NCBI GenBank assembly: GCA_033296885.1
Contig: MU863950.1
Location: 1-64,000 of the forward strand
Direction: 5' to 3'
Length of the DNA: 64,000 nucleotides
Origin: Triangularia verruculosa
Taxonomy: Eukaryota > Ascomycota > Sordariomycetes > Sordariales > Podosporaceae
The number at the start of each line of letters is the position of its first letter. The stretch's first letter is position 1. Shown here piece after piece: positions 24,301 through 35,905 of this stretch. The position numbers and the translations under genes were made by a program. The notes beneath the pieces were generated by a model, which worked only from the letters and a program-made list of their open reading frames with translations, ran no database searches and was not told the origin of the DNA.

Positions 24301-25613
24301 CCCTGCTGTTTGAAAAGCTCGATGCCAAGAATTCGATGGCCTTCGCTTTGCCTGCCGACGTCCGAAACTGCTTCGAGGGCGTCCGTACTGGACCTGAGGG
24401 CGAGTATGAAGAGATTGTTCCCGTCGTCAAGTCTGTTCGGTATGTATCTTGCTACGCTGCATGCCCTACGTGTTCTTGCTAATCATTTCCACAGCAAGAA
24501 GAAGAGCGACGAAGAAGTACCTGATTTCTTCAGGCTGCGGGATGCAGACGGCAATGCTGCCATTTGCCACGGCTGTCAGAAACACAGCGTGTCGAACCGT
24601 GCCATCATCCCATGCAGCGCCTGTGGTATCTTTTGGCATCTCGACTGCCTAGATCCGCCTCTTGCTAATCCTCCGGTTCTGCGCACTTGGAAATGTCCTC
24701 TCCACATTGATGAGCTCTTGGCTGAGATGCCAGGAGTCCTTGCTCCAGCCCATCGGGTCCGCAAACCCAAGGCTGCCGGTGTTATTCGGCCGGCTTTCAG
24801 TCGCGGTTTCATCAACGATGGCTACATCGAGGTCGCTCCTGAGGAGAAGCCCACTGGCGGTTGGCGGAACAGCGAGGCGTATGGTCGCACTGTACGTCTG
24901 CCCGAGAAGGGCATCAAGCTCGACTTTCTTTCTCGGTAAGTACCAACATGGTGTTCGTTGGGGATTGAGCAAAGTAAGCTAACTGCCGCAGTGCTCGCGT
25001 GAATCGCAAGGGGAAGCCCATTCCGCCTTTGAATGCCACAACGCCTGGCCCTGTCATCCCGCTTAAGCAGCGGACTCTTGAAGAGCAGCAAGCTGTTCGT
25101 AACTTGGCCCAACTGAGCGGCCAAGGCACTGCCAACATTACGACTCTCATCGACACACTCATCTCACAAGCTGACCCATGCGTCGTTAACCTCATGTCGC
25201 GTGGCAATGCCGACCACTTTCAATCCGCCGAGCAACTTACTCGGATGGACCAGCAGAGCTTGCGCGCCATGCTGGCCCAAGCGGAGGCCATGTCCCAGCA
25301 GATTCGCCAGCTTCTGAGCTCCGCCGCCCCCAGCCTCACGGCCTCGATGTCTATTGACGGCGACTCCGAGCCGGACAAAGTGGCACTGTCTCCAGCCGCC
25401 ACCGACGACGTTCCTGCCATGACGCAAGGCGAGAAGACGCCCGCCATGGGTGACCAATCCCCCGAGGCACCTATGGAGGAGAATCCCACCAAGGACGCCA
25501 ATCTACCGACCACACCGACCAAGGCCACCTCGGTCGGAACGGAGCCCGCCATTGTTGAGTCCAATAATGACGAGAAGAACTCTGTGGACGGGGATGTGAT
25601 GGATTTGGAGTAG
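21309..25613 (+). CDS. RCO1: Rco1/Cph1-like double PHD-finger subunit of the Rpd3S-type deacetylase
   Basis: Exons 21309-23710, 23771-23867, 24105-24439, 24495-24935 and 24992-25613 give 1298 aa; all junction phases agree. The long disordered N-terminus includes the conserved TFLERWLEPPVQNKPSYQ block (about residues 45-62), an E/P/Q dipeptide-rich stretch (about 364-475) and Lys/Arg patches. PHD1 (from about 838) reads DYCASCSSNGELICCDGC...FHFNC...WFCNVC. PHD2 (from about 987) reads ICHGC...CSACGIFWHLDC. Rco1 in yeast uses paired PHD fingers to target Rpd3S to nucleosomes marked by transcription and suppress cryptic initiation. The start at 21309 is chosen as the best-looking Met; an in-frame ATG at 21165 would add 48 residues. 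Confidence 0.88.
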
Positions 25614-27728
25614 ACTTTTTGTTTTGTTTTGTTTGACTCTTTGTCACCAAACAAACATGGTCGAAGTCATACAACCGTTGCGTAGGCAGACATGCAGCAT
25701 TCTGTTTCAGAAGCTGTGTGAAGCAAGTGACGGGGTTTTTTTTTTCTCGAAGAAAGGATGCTGAGTTTTTGAAACATCCAGTTCACATAGATAAGGCACA
25801 GCTACAACAAAAGCAAGTTGTCATTATGAAGGGGAAGGGGGGGCCAACCAAATTAATTATTGATATCCGACGGGCGCGCGCTTTGATTTTTCGAGTTTAT
25901 ACCGTGCACGCGCGCGCACACACTCAACAAACAATACCTTTTTAGACTCGGGGGGTTTTCGCATTTACACGAGTTTTTTTTTTTCGTTTTTCACTCTCGT
26001 CGGTTCTGTTCCCACTGTTTTTTTAGGGGGTTGACAAACCTGGGTTTGGGAATTTGATGATTTCGCGAATTGGGGAGTTTTTTTTTTTATGGGAATTTGG
26101 GGAATGGGGGGGAATGGGATTAAGACAGGGACGGATGGGATTTTTGCTTTTTATTTTTTTTTCTCCAAGCTGGTTGTTCCTGTTTATGTTGGGCACTATT
26201 GACAAAATGGAGGGGGGTAAATAAAGTGAGGACGCGAGTTCAAGTAGGCATTTACTGGATGGGGGATGGGGGGTTGTTTGTGGTGTGTAGTATTAGGGAG
26301 AGAGAAGAACTATAAAGAAGAATTGAAAGCGATCGAGACAATATGGTGATTGTGTTTTTGATGGGTTGGGGGTGGTGCCGGGGGGTCGATTTGTTACATG
26401 CTGTGCTTTTGTGGATGTTGGTGGGTTGATAAAGGAGAGGGGATTGCCCCGGACAAGCGCCGTTGAGTTTTTCCCCCCTTTATAAAGGCATCGTTGTTCA
26501 AGATGATATCCTGTGGTCCGGTTGTTGACTTCGCGATTGCTGAGATAGAACAAAACTTGGGCCTTTTTTTCCGTTTTGGGTGGTTGATATGTACAGCATG
26601 ACATAATGAAACAGGCACCTGTGCAGAAGGGGGGCTGAAGGGTGTGCTTGGCGGAGATGACATGCCATATGAGGAATTACATCCATGTTTTGTCAACGTA
26701 ATATCCAAAATTTGCTGTCATCCTCGTGGTTGATGCTGGGGAGAGAGAGGGCTGTCAGGTGTGCAATTGATCAGGACAAGTGTGCCAAATCATGGGTACT
26801 AGTTCTGCCGCCAAATTGCATGAAAAGAAACCGCATCAGTGGTTTAGTGGTAAAATCCATCGTTGCCATCGATGGGCCCCGTGTTCGATTCACGGCTGAT
26901 GCATAACAAACCTTCTCTTTTGCCTTTTCCTTTTTTAGCCCCGAGACAGTGGATATCATGGGTGGGGATGTCCATCCCCTCTCGAGCAACCTGCCGAGTG
27001 AGCTGTTCTTCGGTAGGGGGTTTCCAACCAGGTGTCATCAAGTTCCCTCTCAGGACAGTTGTATCAAGGCTGCACATTGCAGAGGACAGCCCCTCCTTTC
27101 CACGACACCCGCAGAGGTGGTCGCATTGATGAAGACCCTTTAGTACATCTGCATCATTCAACATTCAGATCGGAGAAAGGAACCAGGCTGTTCGATTCCA
27201 GTTCCAGAAGTCACCCTTTATGCGATGTTGTGCACCGCATACGAGTATGAGGTCTATTATCAACACTATCAACTCCTGTCCTACGTCCATCCGTTTCGAT
27301 TCATAGACGCGATCTTTAACCCATCCTCCCTCGACACAAACATCAAGATTTTTTGCCTACCTATGGCCCCCCACTCTCGGGAAATCTCTACTTTTTCAAA
27401 TATTGTGTGGAATGATTATCATGTTCATCTACACATTCATGAGGACTTTTCCAAAGACATTTTCATTATAACTCTCCCCTAGGCACGTGTAAGACAAGCA
27501 AGCGGTGCTGATAGCTGCAGATAAGTCATCGCTTTCAGAGTGTCTTTTTTCTACTTCTCTCTCCCCGTGATGATCTCTGATAATGACATCCTCCAACACA
27601 TCAATATCACAAAACCCCATCTCCTCATCCTACGCAACGTCAGAGCCTCGCAACAAGAAGACACAACCCATCATTTCCATCTCTCATCCTAAAAGCACCA
27701 CGACCCCCCTTCGCCATCCTTATCCCCC
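25614..27728. other. Gene-poor region with one tRNA
   Basis: 2.1 kb between the Rco1-like gene and the karyopherin gene. It holds T-rich runs near 25740, 25979 and 26085, alternating CG/CA tracts near 25873-25922 and the tRNA-Gly gene. No protein-coding exon is supported. Confidence 0.6.
26833..26903 (+). tRNA. tRNA-Gly (anticodon GCC)
   Basis: 71 nt with a seven-pair acceptor stem GCATCAG/CTGATGC and discriminator A. The D arm holds GGTTTAGTGGTAAAATC. The anticodon stem CATCG/CGATG encloses TTGCCAT, so the anticodon is GCC. The T arm is CCGTG-TTCGATT-CACGG. No intron. It is followed by AT-rich DNA with a short T run near 26930 that could end Pol III transcription. Confidence 0.95.
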
Positions 27729-30700
27729 CTAAGAAACATAAGCAAAGCTGCTCCCCCTACACAGCAGCCAAAACTCTCTCACGACCTGATTCGTCTGCCT
27801 CGCCCCTCTCAACCCGACAACCTTCTTCAAAAACGCCGCCCTCTCCTGCATACTCACCCTCTCGGCCGCAGCACTGGGGAAGCCACCACCGTTCCCATCG
27901 TCATCGGTTCTTGTCAGAGCCCCCTCGAGCCAAGCCTGCGCTTGGACATGCTGCGTTACCAACTTCTTGAGCGGTTCGCTCAGTCTGTCCAGCTCTGACC
28001 TGGCTGCGTTGCCGCCGATGTTGTTGATCAGGGTTTGTGCGAGGAGAGGGCCGAGGTGGGTCATTGCGGAGGAGACCTGTGCTGAGAGCTCCGGGGAGGG
28101 TGGTTTAAGGGTTATGAAATCGCTCTATAGACACAAGGTTAGGATGGGATAGAGAAGGGTCGGCGAGGGGGAACGTACCCAAAAGTCAGCCGCCGCGTGC
28201 TTGGGGAGTGGTTCTTTCCCGTTGAGGACTTTGAGGGTGAACATGAAGAAGAATTCGAGCATCTGCTGAGGTTGAACTTGGAAGAGAACTTCCGGGTATT
28301 TGGAGAGGACTTTGTCGATGAGGCAGATGCCGTTCTGGGAGATCTCGGTGTCTTCTTCTGGTTCTGGGGCTTTGTTAGTGATCCGTGTTGTGTGTTCCGG
28401 CGAAGGAACAAACATACCTGAAAGGTTCTGGAGCAGAGCAATGACCCATGGCACCAAGCGGACAAGCTGGTTCGGGATGATCGCCTTGGGTCCCCTATAC
28501 AGCGAGCCAATAAAAGAACAAGCTGTGCTTAGAAGGGTGCCCAGCCGGGGTGTCTCGAATGGTTGCTGGACAAAGTAGTTGGTGATAACCTCTGCCGGGA
28601 ACACGAACGGTCCCGGCTCCGTCTCGGAGAATCCCGCGCGCAAAATGTTGCAGATTATTTCGACGATTTCGCCTGTGGTGCTGAATACCTGCTGAACACC
28701 GATGATCAGATTGACGATATCGGCCTGGAGGGCAGCGAGTTTCTCGCTTGTTCTGGCAGCCTGCGTGTCATTCTCCAAGTCCACCGGATACTCCTTCACG
28801 TCCTGCATGCCTTTGGACATGCTGGCAATGCACCTCATAGATCGAAGTGCGATGTGAAGGGAGATGTCCTCCACAGGTGGAACAGTCGAAGGATTTGGGG
28901 GGTCAAGACCCCTCAAGACATTTGGGTTTGACAGGTCCATCAACTCGGGCTGGGATCTGAGCTGGACAGCAAACTCAAAGTCCTTTTTGAATATCGCGTA
29001 GAGCTCCCCAAACTTCTGAAGCTTCTCGTTCTCATCCGTGATGGACTGAATGATGGAGGCAACAGCAAGTACGATTTTCTCCTCCGCTAGAGTATCGAGC
29101 ACCTGTCTTCCGCGGATGTCCTGATAGTGTCTGATAAAGGTGCCGGCCTCTCCTGTCAAAGTGGAACGGCATGAAGAGCAAAGGGTGGATATTGATCGTG
29201 CTGAAGGGCCGCCAAGAACAGAGTCGCCCACAGCAGCAAAGAGAAGATTGAGCGCATTTGGCAAGTATTCTGCGTGGCGCTCAAAGTACTCATTGTATCG
29301 CTCGATCAACGACAAGCCTGTTTGACGGAGGCGTAGCGGTATAACGGCCTGGCCCTGGCCGAGAAGCTCAAAGAATGGTGAAGCGAAGACTTTGCTCAGC
29401 TCCGGGTCATATTTGCTGTCTTCAGAGATACAGTCTGATAAGGCACCAAGACAGAAGGCGGTGGCCTCAAGTTCGGCCCAGGACTGAGAAGCGAGTGCTT
29501 GGAGGAAGAGGTTGGCAAAAAAGGAGATGAGGTCCAGGCCTTCAAGCGTGAATACTGACTGCAGCATGTCGGCGACATCTTTTCTGGCGTCATTGAAGGC
29601 AGTCCGCTCAGAAGAGTCCCATTCAGCAAAAGTCTCCGCTGGAGGCCATTGAATTTTGCGCCAGCTGTTTGTGACCACCGACTTTAGGTGCTGTTCAGCA
29701 TATGGCTTCCAAATGGGCGATTGGCCGTCTTCTGAGAAGGTACAGTCAATCATTGTCTCAATGAAGGTGGACCAGAACTCCAGAGCGGGTACAAAAATGG
29801 TGTCATCTCCCACCAGGTACCCATCGGCAGCAAGAAGCCCACTTAGGCTTTCAAGAAACCTTTGTGACCGGTCATCTGTACCCTCTAGAAGAGCTTGTAC
29901 CTGTGCATCGCCGTAGGCCAGCATAAGCAAGCCGAAAGAGATGCCATCCTCGCGATGGTTTCCGTGGAGAATCTGTTGATAGTGTGCTGCCGCCCACTGG
30001 CTTTCAAAAAACGAGGCGAGGGCGTCATAGTTCGCTTTGGTGAAGAAACCTGAGTAATTTTGCAACACATCACTGAACAGCTCAGCAGTCGCCTGGAAAA
30101 GATGTTCATTTGTGAAGCATTGCATGGCTGGATCAACCAGCTGTCGGAGTGGTGTCACCAACAAATCCGTGTTGGACGATGCGCGCTGGGCATAGAGAAT
30201 CCAAGCCTAGCAGGGCTGTTAGCAAGTTCATCCGCCAAAGACATGGCGCTGTCGACATCATCTGGAGCTTGGGGTAGAGCTTAGAGCGGCGTACTTGATA
30301 GCATGCTAGTGTTTCCTCCTGGGTCTTGAGACCAATCTCGTCAACAGGCGGAGCAAAACCCCGGGCGAGAAGACATGTGACATCCTGTCCGTTCTTTGAA
30401 AGCCCTTGATGCACATCTGCGCTGCGTTACTGTGAGTGTCATGTGGTATATACATGGCTGAAGATACTTACTACTTGATTGAGTTCATATCGGTCTTGCC
30501 GACTTCCTCCACCAGTGACGTGACAAACCAAATGGCTACCTTCAGCTTCTGGCTATCCAAATTGCCGACAAGAATCTCTGTCGCGAGAGCATCGTCCAGA
30601 TTCTCGACGGGCACGCCCCTGCCAATGTCCAAGCAGTAGATGAAATGGCGAACACAGGCGGGCCACAGGCGTGAAAACAGAACGAAATAGGTGATGAGTG

Positions 30701-31175
30701 CTGAGCAGAGCTTCTTGGTCACAAAGGGAGCCGCTCCATCACTTAGTGACTGGATAGTCCAGGTAATAATGTTCTCAAGAAGAAGCTTGGCATCATCTTC
30801 ATCCAGTCCAGCACTATGAAAGTCAGTATTCGGTTCTTGCTCATGGCGTGGAAGTTCGCACTGGACATAAATACCTATCTCGGTTGAGTTTGACAATCAG
30901 GGTCAACGCGGCGTAAAACCTAATGTTGTCTTCTGGGTGAGCAATGAGACTCTGGGCGAGCTGCCATCCTTCAGGTGACCTCTGAAGCCGCTGAAGAACC
31001 TCTTGTATCCTGGAGATAGTTTCCGGAGGGTTCGGCTGATAGAGCGCTCGGATCAACTGCGGGTTGGGTGTTAACAAACGAATTCCCCATTTTGAGGCGG
31101 CCGAAATAAGCCGCAGAAGACGGCACTTACTGCTTCAACCTCGGCGAGGCTTGTTGGTAATGGCAACGGATCCAT
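27729..31175 (-). CDS. Karyopherin-beta, importin-13/Kap122 class
   Basis: Minus-strand exons 31175-31131, 31056-30875, 30813-30472, 30421-30295, 30206-28418, 28369-28179 and 28124-27729 give 1023 aa. The start MDPLPLPTSLAEVEALIRA and the N-terminal block LQRLQRSPEGWQLAQSLI (about residues 29-46) then NIRFYAALTL correspond to an importin-beta N-terminal domain. HEAT-type helices fill the remainder. Length and N-terminal pattern fit importin-13/Pdr6 (Kap122), which moves cargo such as TFIIA and mago/Y14-type complexes through nuclear pores; Mtr10 is a less likely alternative. One intron (28370-28417) is only 48 nt and has no in-frame stop, so its retention would add 16 residues. Confidence 0.85.
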
Positions 31176-32289
31176 AGCCGTGTTGAATTATTATGATTTT
31201 CTGTTGATTTTTGATGTCGCAGCTGCGAGTCTTCTGGGCTAGAAAAGATGGGTGATGTTAGAGGTCGGGTGTCAAGAGGAACGGATCTGATTGGTTAGCC
31301 TTTTCCCCCAGAGTCAAGCTCGGTCCTTCCTTGTTCGTGAACCTTCCTAACCAGGTGAAATAAAGTATTTCTTTTGTGTGCAGGACATCTGGGAGAGCTA
31401 AATCATAACATAAGCTTTTTTAAGTAACTCTTTCTTTTTTATATGGGCGCATCAGTAATCAGGAACAGAGGCTATCAAGTCATGGTTGCCTTTCAGAAGG
31501 TCAATGATGCTGGGCGCGACAGTGGGGCACCCCTTATCGAAGTTCGTCTGTTATCAGCTCGATATCCTTTCGTCGAGACACCACGTCTTCCCCTTTACCA
31601 TGAATGCTACGCTTTTCTATCAAAATGGGTAGGTAACCTGGCCAAGATTTCTGAGCGGCTCTTATGCTCATCTCAACTAGTATCTCAGACAGTCAGATGC
31701 TTCTTTGAATCAAAGATAAAGTACACCCCCCAATTCTGGCTACACTCTTATTCGTCGTCTTTGAGCTGTACACTACAGGGCACAGTGCACAAATGTCACC
31801 TTCAGGCTCCCGACGGGTGAGACCATGCATCATGTGGATATCCGGACAGCGGCAGTTGATGGTACTGGTGGAGGCCGTACAGAAATACCACATAAGATCT
31901 CTTGACCAGCAGGAGAGAGACTTGCCGCGAATTCCCATCTTTATTTGTATGGAAAAGCTCGCCGGGTCCCCCCTTCCCAATTCGGCAGCGGGGGCAGCAC
32001 CTTGCAGGCACCATGAGGTGGGGCTCGAGAGGCACTGGATGCGGGCCCTCACATCCCACCAAGCTACAGCACCAACCTGGATTCTGAGAAGCCCACGACA
32101 ACCCGACACAGCCAACCATCCTCAACAAGTCCACGCTTGTCGGCCGTGGGACGCTTCTTCTGCTTCGTTGTACCCTCCCCTGCATCTCGGTCCTTTCTTC
32201 GGTGCCGGCCAATCTGGAACAGAGGGTGGTGTATTTGGTCCAACCAGCCCACCTTGCCTATACCCCTAAACGTATAAGACTACCTCCTC
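31176..32289. other. Divergent region, karyopherin / aminopeptidase P
   Basis: 1.1 kb. Open frames at 31443-31820 and 31793-32269 have no recognisable domains and overlap antisense frames of similar length. I see no supported exon. Confidence 0.5.
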
Positions 32290-34557
32290 ATGCGCCATAT
32301 ATGGGCCTTTCCTAGCTTTACAGCGCTCTCTCTGTTCCAAGCTTCTGCTGCATCTGCTGTGCCTAGAGCTCGCCAAGCTGTCAGCGCCAACTCCCCCTTT
32401 GCTTTGTTCCGTACTAAAAGAGGATTTCAAACGCAAGCCCAACTTCAGACCAAGAGTGCCCCTAAGACGACACTTGTTGAAGAGATGGTGACTGTTAATA
32501 CCACAAGCCGGCTGGCCGCCCTGCGGTCGTTGATGAAGGAGCGCAACGTTCATGTCTACGGTAAGATATCTTACACACTATCTATCACCCCGCCTTTGTT
32601 CCTCCGCCAATGTCACGAGATGCCTTCATATTATCTCTGCCAGAAACCACAACAACAATAACTGACTCTTGGTTCCTCCAGTCGTACCATCCGAAGACAG
32701 CCACGCCTCCGAGTACATTGCCGACTGCGATGCCCGCCGCACATTCATTTCTGGCTTCTCAGGGTCAGCAGGAACTGCCATTATCACGCTTGATAAGGCA
32801 GCTCTCGCCACAGACGGCCGATACTTCAACCAAGCTTCGAAACAACTGGATTCAAACTGGTACCTGCTCAAGACCGGCCTTCAGGACGTGCCAACCTGGC
32901 AGGAATGGGCAACACAGGAAGCCGAGGGTGGCAAGGCGGTCGGTGTTGACCCAAAGCTGATTTCTAGTGCCATCGCCGAGAAGCTCGACGAGGATATCAA
33001 GAATGCCGGTGGTGCTGGCCTTGTGGGCGTCAAGGAAAACCTGGTAGACCTCGTCTGGGGCTCTGAACAACCACCTCGCCCCAGCAACAGCGTGTTTCTG
33101 TTGGGCCAACAGTATGCAGGCAAGGATACGGCCGCAAAGCTTGCCGATCTCCGAAAGGAGCTGGACAAGAAAAAGGCGGCTGGATTCGTTCTGTCTATGC
33201 TTGATGAGGTCGCCTGGCTTTTCAACCTCCGTGGTAGCGACATTGCTTACAACCCGGTCTTCTTTTCATACGCCATAGTGACCCAGGATTCGGCCACACT
33301 TTACATCGACGAAGCAAAACTGACGGACGAGTGCAAGACCTATCTTGAGCAAAACAAGGTCACCATCAAGCCCTACGGCGATCTCTTTGAGGACAGTGAG
33401 GAACTGGCTCGCCGGGCGGAGGCCGATGCTAAGGACGCCAAGCCCAAGAAGTATCTCATTTCGAGTAAGGGGTCATGGGCTCTGAAGCTGGCTCTGGGCG
33501 GCAACAAGTTTGTCGAGGAAGTCCGGAGTCCTGTGGGCGACGCCAAGGCGGTCAAGAACGAGGTTGAATTGAATGGCATGAGAAACTGCCACATTCGGGA
33601 CGGCGCCGCCCTCACAGAGTTCTTTGCCTGGTTGGAAGACCAGCTTGTGAACAAGAAGGCCGTATTGGATGAGGTGGATGCGGCCGACAAGCTGGAGGAA
33701 ATCCGATCAAAGCACAAGGACTTTGTCGGTCTCTCTTTCGATACGATCTCGTCAACAGGGCCAAAGTGAGTATATCTTTTCATAGGAGGCCTTTGAACTG
33801 GTTGTTAACAGATTACTAGTGCTGCTGTCATTCACTATAAGCCGGAAAAGGGGGCCTGCAAGACCATTGATCCTAAGGCCATCTATCTCTGTGATTCTGG
33901 AGCTCAGTACCTGGATGGTACCACTGACACCACTAGAACCCTTCACTTTGGGACACCAACTGCCAAGGAGAAGAAGGCTTACACCTTGGTTCTCAAGGGC
34001 AATATCGCTTTGGATTCAGCGGTTTTCCCCAAGGGAACAAGTGGCTTTGCGATTGATGTCCTGGCCCGCCAATTCCTCTGGGTAAGTTCACACAGCGTTG
34101 AAACAAAGTTGGCTTGCTAACAAGTAGCTAGAAATCGGGTCTTGACTATCGCCACGGCACAGGCCACGGTGTGGGGTCTTTCCTGAACGTGCACGAGGGG
34201 CCCATTGGCATCGGTACAAGGAAGCAGTATATTGATGTTGCCTTGGCCGCTGGCAATGTGCTTTCGATCGAGCCGGGGTACTACGAGGACGATGCCTTTG
34301 GTATCCGAATCGAGAATCTCGCCATTGTGAAGGAGGTCAAGACAGAACATTCGTTTGGCGACAAGCCGTATCTCGGGTTCGAGCACGTCACCATGGTACC
34401 TTATGCTCGCAACCTGATCGACGAGACTCTTCTCACACCAGAGGAGAAGGACTGGCTAAACCGGGCCAACAAGAAGATTCTGGAGACCACTCTTGGATAC
34501 TTTGACAACGATCCTCTGACGAAGGCCTGGCTGTTGCGCGAGACACAGCCGTTCTAA
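32290..34557 (+). CDS. AMPP: Xaa-Pro aminopeptidase P (M24B)
   Basis: Exons 32290-32560, 32682-33765, 33820-34081 and 34132-34557 give 680 aa. Two N-terminal creatinase-like domains precede the M24 catalytic domain. The metal ligands are all visible: Asp477 (CDSGAQY), Asp488 (GTTDTTRT), His551 (HGTGHGVG), Glu586 (SIEPGYY) and Glu600 (IRIENL). It removes N-terminal residues next to proline and needs Mn2+. The first 65 residues are rich in Arg/Ala/Ser and lack acidic residues, which looks like a mitochondrial presequence. An in-frame ATG at 32485 (MVTVNTTSRL) would yield a cytosolic form of about 615 aa, the usual length for fungal cytosolic enzymes. Its 3' end lies 74 bp from that of the convergent FUN14 gene. 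Confidence 0.95.
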
Positions 34558-34631
34558 TGACGCTGTGGTATCCTCGGGAAGGAATATTGATTTTTGGTCG
34601 GGCTAGACGTATACCCTAATGGACTCTAAAT

Positions 34632-35310
34632 TTAAAAGGACATGAAGGCCGACATGGCAAAGGCAATGGCAAAGGAGATTTTGAAGGCCGTGTGTTGGTT
34701 GAGGACGGCCAAGATGCGGGAACCCTGGAAACGCTCACGGAGCCTGAGATATTTGACCAGGTCGAGTCCAGACCGTGAGGCGACCTAATGGGGAGGGTGG
34801 GGGTATCAGTGTGAGAATGAAGTATGACAAGTGAGCGAGGCGTGTCAGCATGCCTACTGGAGCTGACCACAATGTGGGGAGGCGATGAAATAGAGAGTTT
34901 AAAGAATATGAATCGAATTACTCACCTGGAGGCCCAACATGCCTATTCCGGCCAGGAGAACGAGTGTCTTGGAGAAGACTGATATTAAGAGGCCGGCAAC
35001 AAAGCCTTGTTTACTTTGTCAGAATGAGGCTCATATATGATTGGGATTGAGAGAGAGAGTGTGTGTGTGATAGAATACCTGATAGACTACCACCGGAAAG
35101 CTGTCGTAAGACTTCGGAGTCGAGACGGTCTTTTCTCTCGGGTTTGGTGGTTGAGGAGAATGATTTGTTTTGTTCGGCTGGGGAGATGGCGTCCATGCGG
35201 AGTGGTCTTTGGTTGTGGATGGCGAGGAGGCTGGAGGTGAGGCCGAAGCCGAGGGCGGGGAGGGTTGTGCGCCGGAAGGCGGCGGTGCGGCAGAGGAGAC
35301 GGGTGGCCAT
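34632..35310 (-). CDS. FUN14-family mitochondrial outer-membrane protein
   Basis: Minus-strand exons 35310-35079, 35005-34926 and 34784-34632 give 154 aa. An Arg-rich N-terminus (MATRLLCRTAAFRRTT) is followed by the conserved LRQLSGGSLSGFVAG motif (about residues 69-83). A hydrophobic segment ends LAGIGMLGLQ and a second hydrophobic stretch lies at the C-terminus (FKISFAIAFAMSAFMSF). The family includes yeast Fun14 and human FUNDC1, the latter a mitophagy receptor; I see no clear LC3-interacting motif. Intron 2 (34785-34925) is 141 nt. Confidence 0.87.
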
Positions 35311-35905
35311 TTTTGGTTTGATGATGATGGTGATGATGCTGGAATAGGGAGGGTTTGGCTGGGTGTGAGTATGAATGGATTTTAATGGGGAGGGGGGGGG
35401 AAATATTATGGGGTTGTAAAAGGATGTATGTACACACTTACAAGTGGTGAGATGTGGTTGGTTGGTTGAGTGTGAGTGGTGAGGGTGTGTATGGGAGCCG
35501 TGACGTAATTGGTGGTTGGAGATGGGGGGTGTGGATTCGGGAGGAGCGGGAGGGGCGTATACCTACATAGCTACCTAGTATGTGGGGAGAGGGAAGGTGT
35601 GGGGACGCGTCGATTTGGGTTTTGGAGCTTGTTTGTGGTCCGCGACGCGTTTTCTGGATTCTGCACACGAGACAAAAATGTTGGGATGAAGATTTGACTT
35701 TCCATACAATTTCAGCCGGTTTTTTCTTCCCAAACTTACTTACTTATCGGATTGCTAAGTTATTTTTATCGATTGAACGAGAATATCGATTGAACGAGAA
35801 AAAGAGAGAGAGAGATAGGACGACAACGCCACGAGAAGAGACGAATTGTTTTTTTGTTTTGCGCAACAACAAAAAGACCGAACGAGAACGAAAAGAAAGA
35901 TCAGG
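35311..35905. other. Divergent region, FUN14 / disordered nuclear-type protein
   Basis: 595 bp, G-rich on the + strand at the left and AT-rich toward 35906, with ATCGATTGAACGAGAA written twice in near-tandem around 35768-35800. No exon supported. Confidence 0.5.

Noticed and set aside
26833..27250. Short open frames overlapping tRNA-Gly
   Set aside because: They run through the tRNA gene itself and have no protein features.
31443..32269. Open frames of 125-158 codons between the karyopherin and aminopeptidase P genes
   Set aside because: Competing frames on both strands of similar length, no domains; typical of GC-balanced intergenic DNA.
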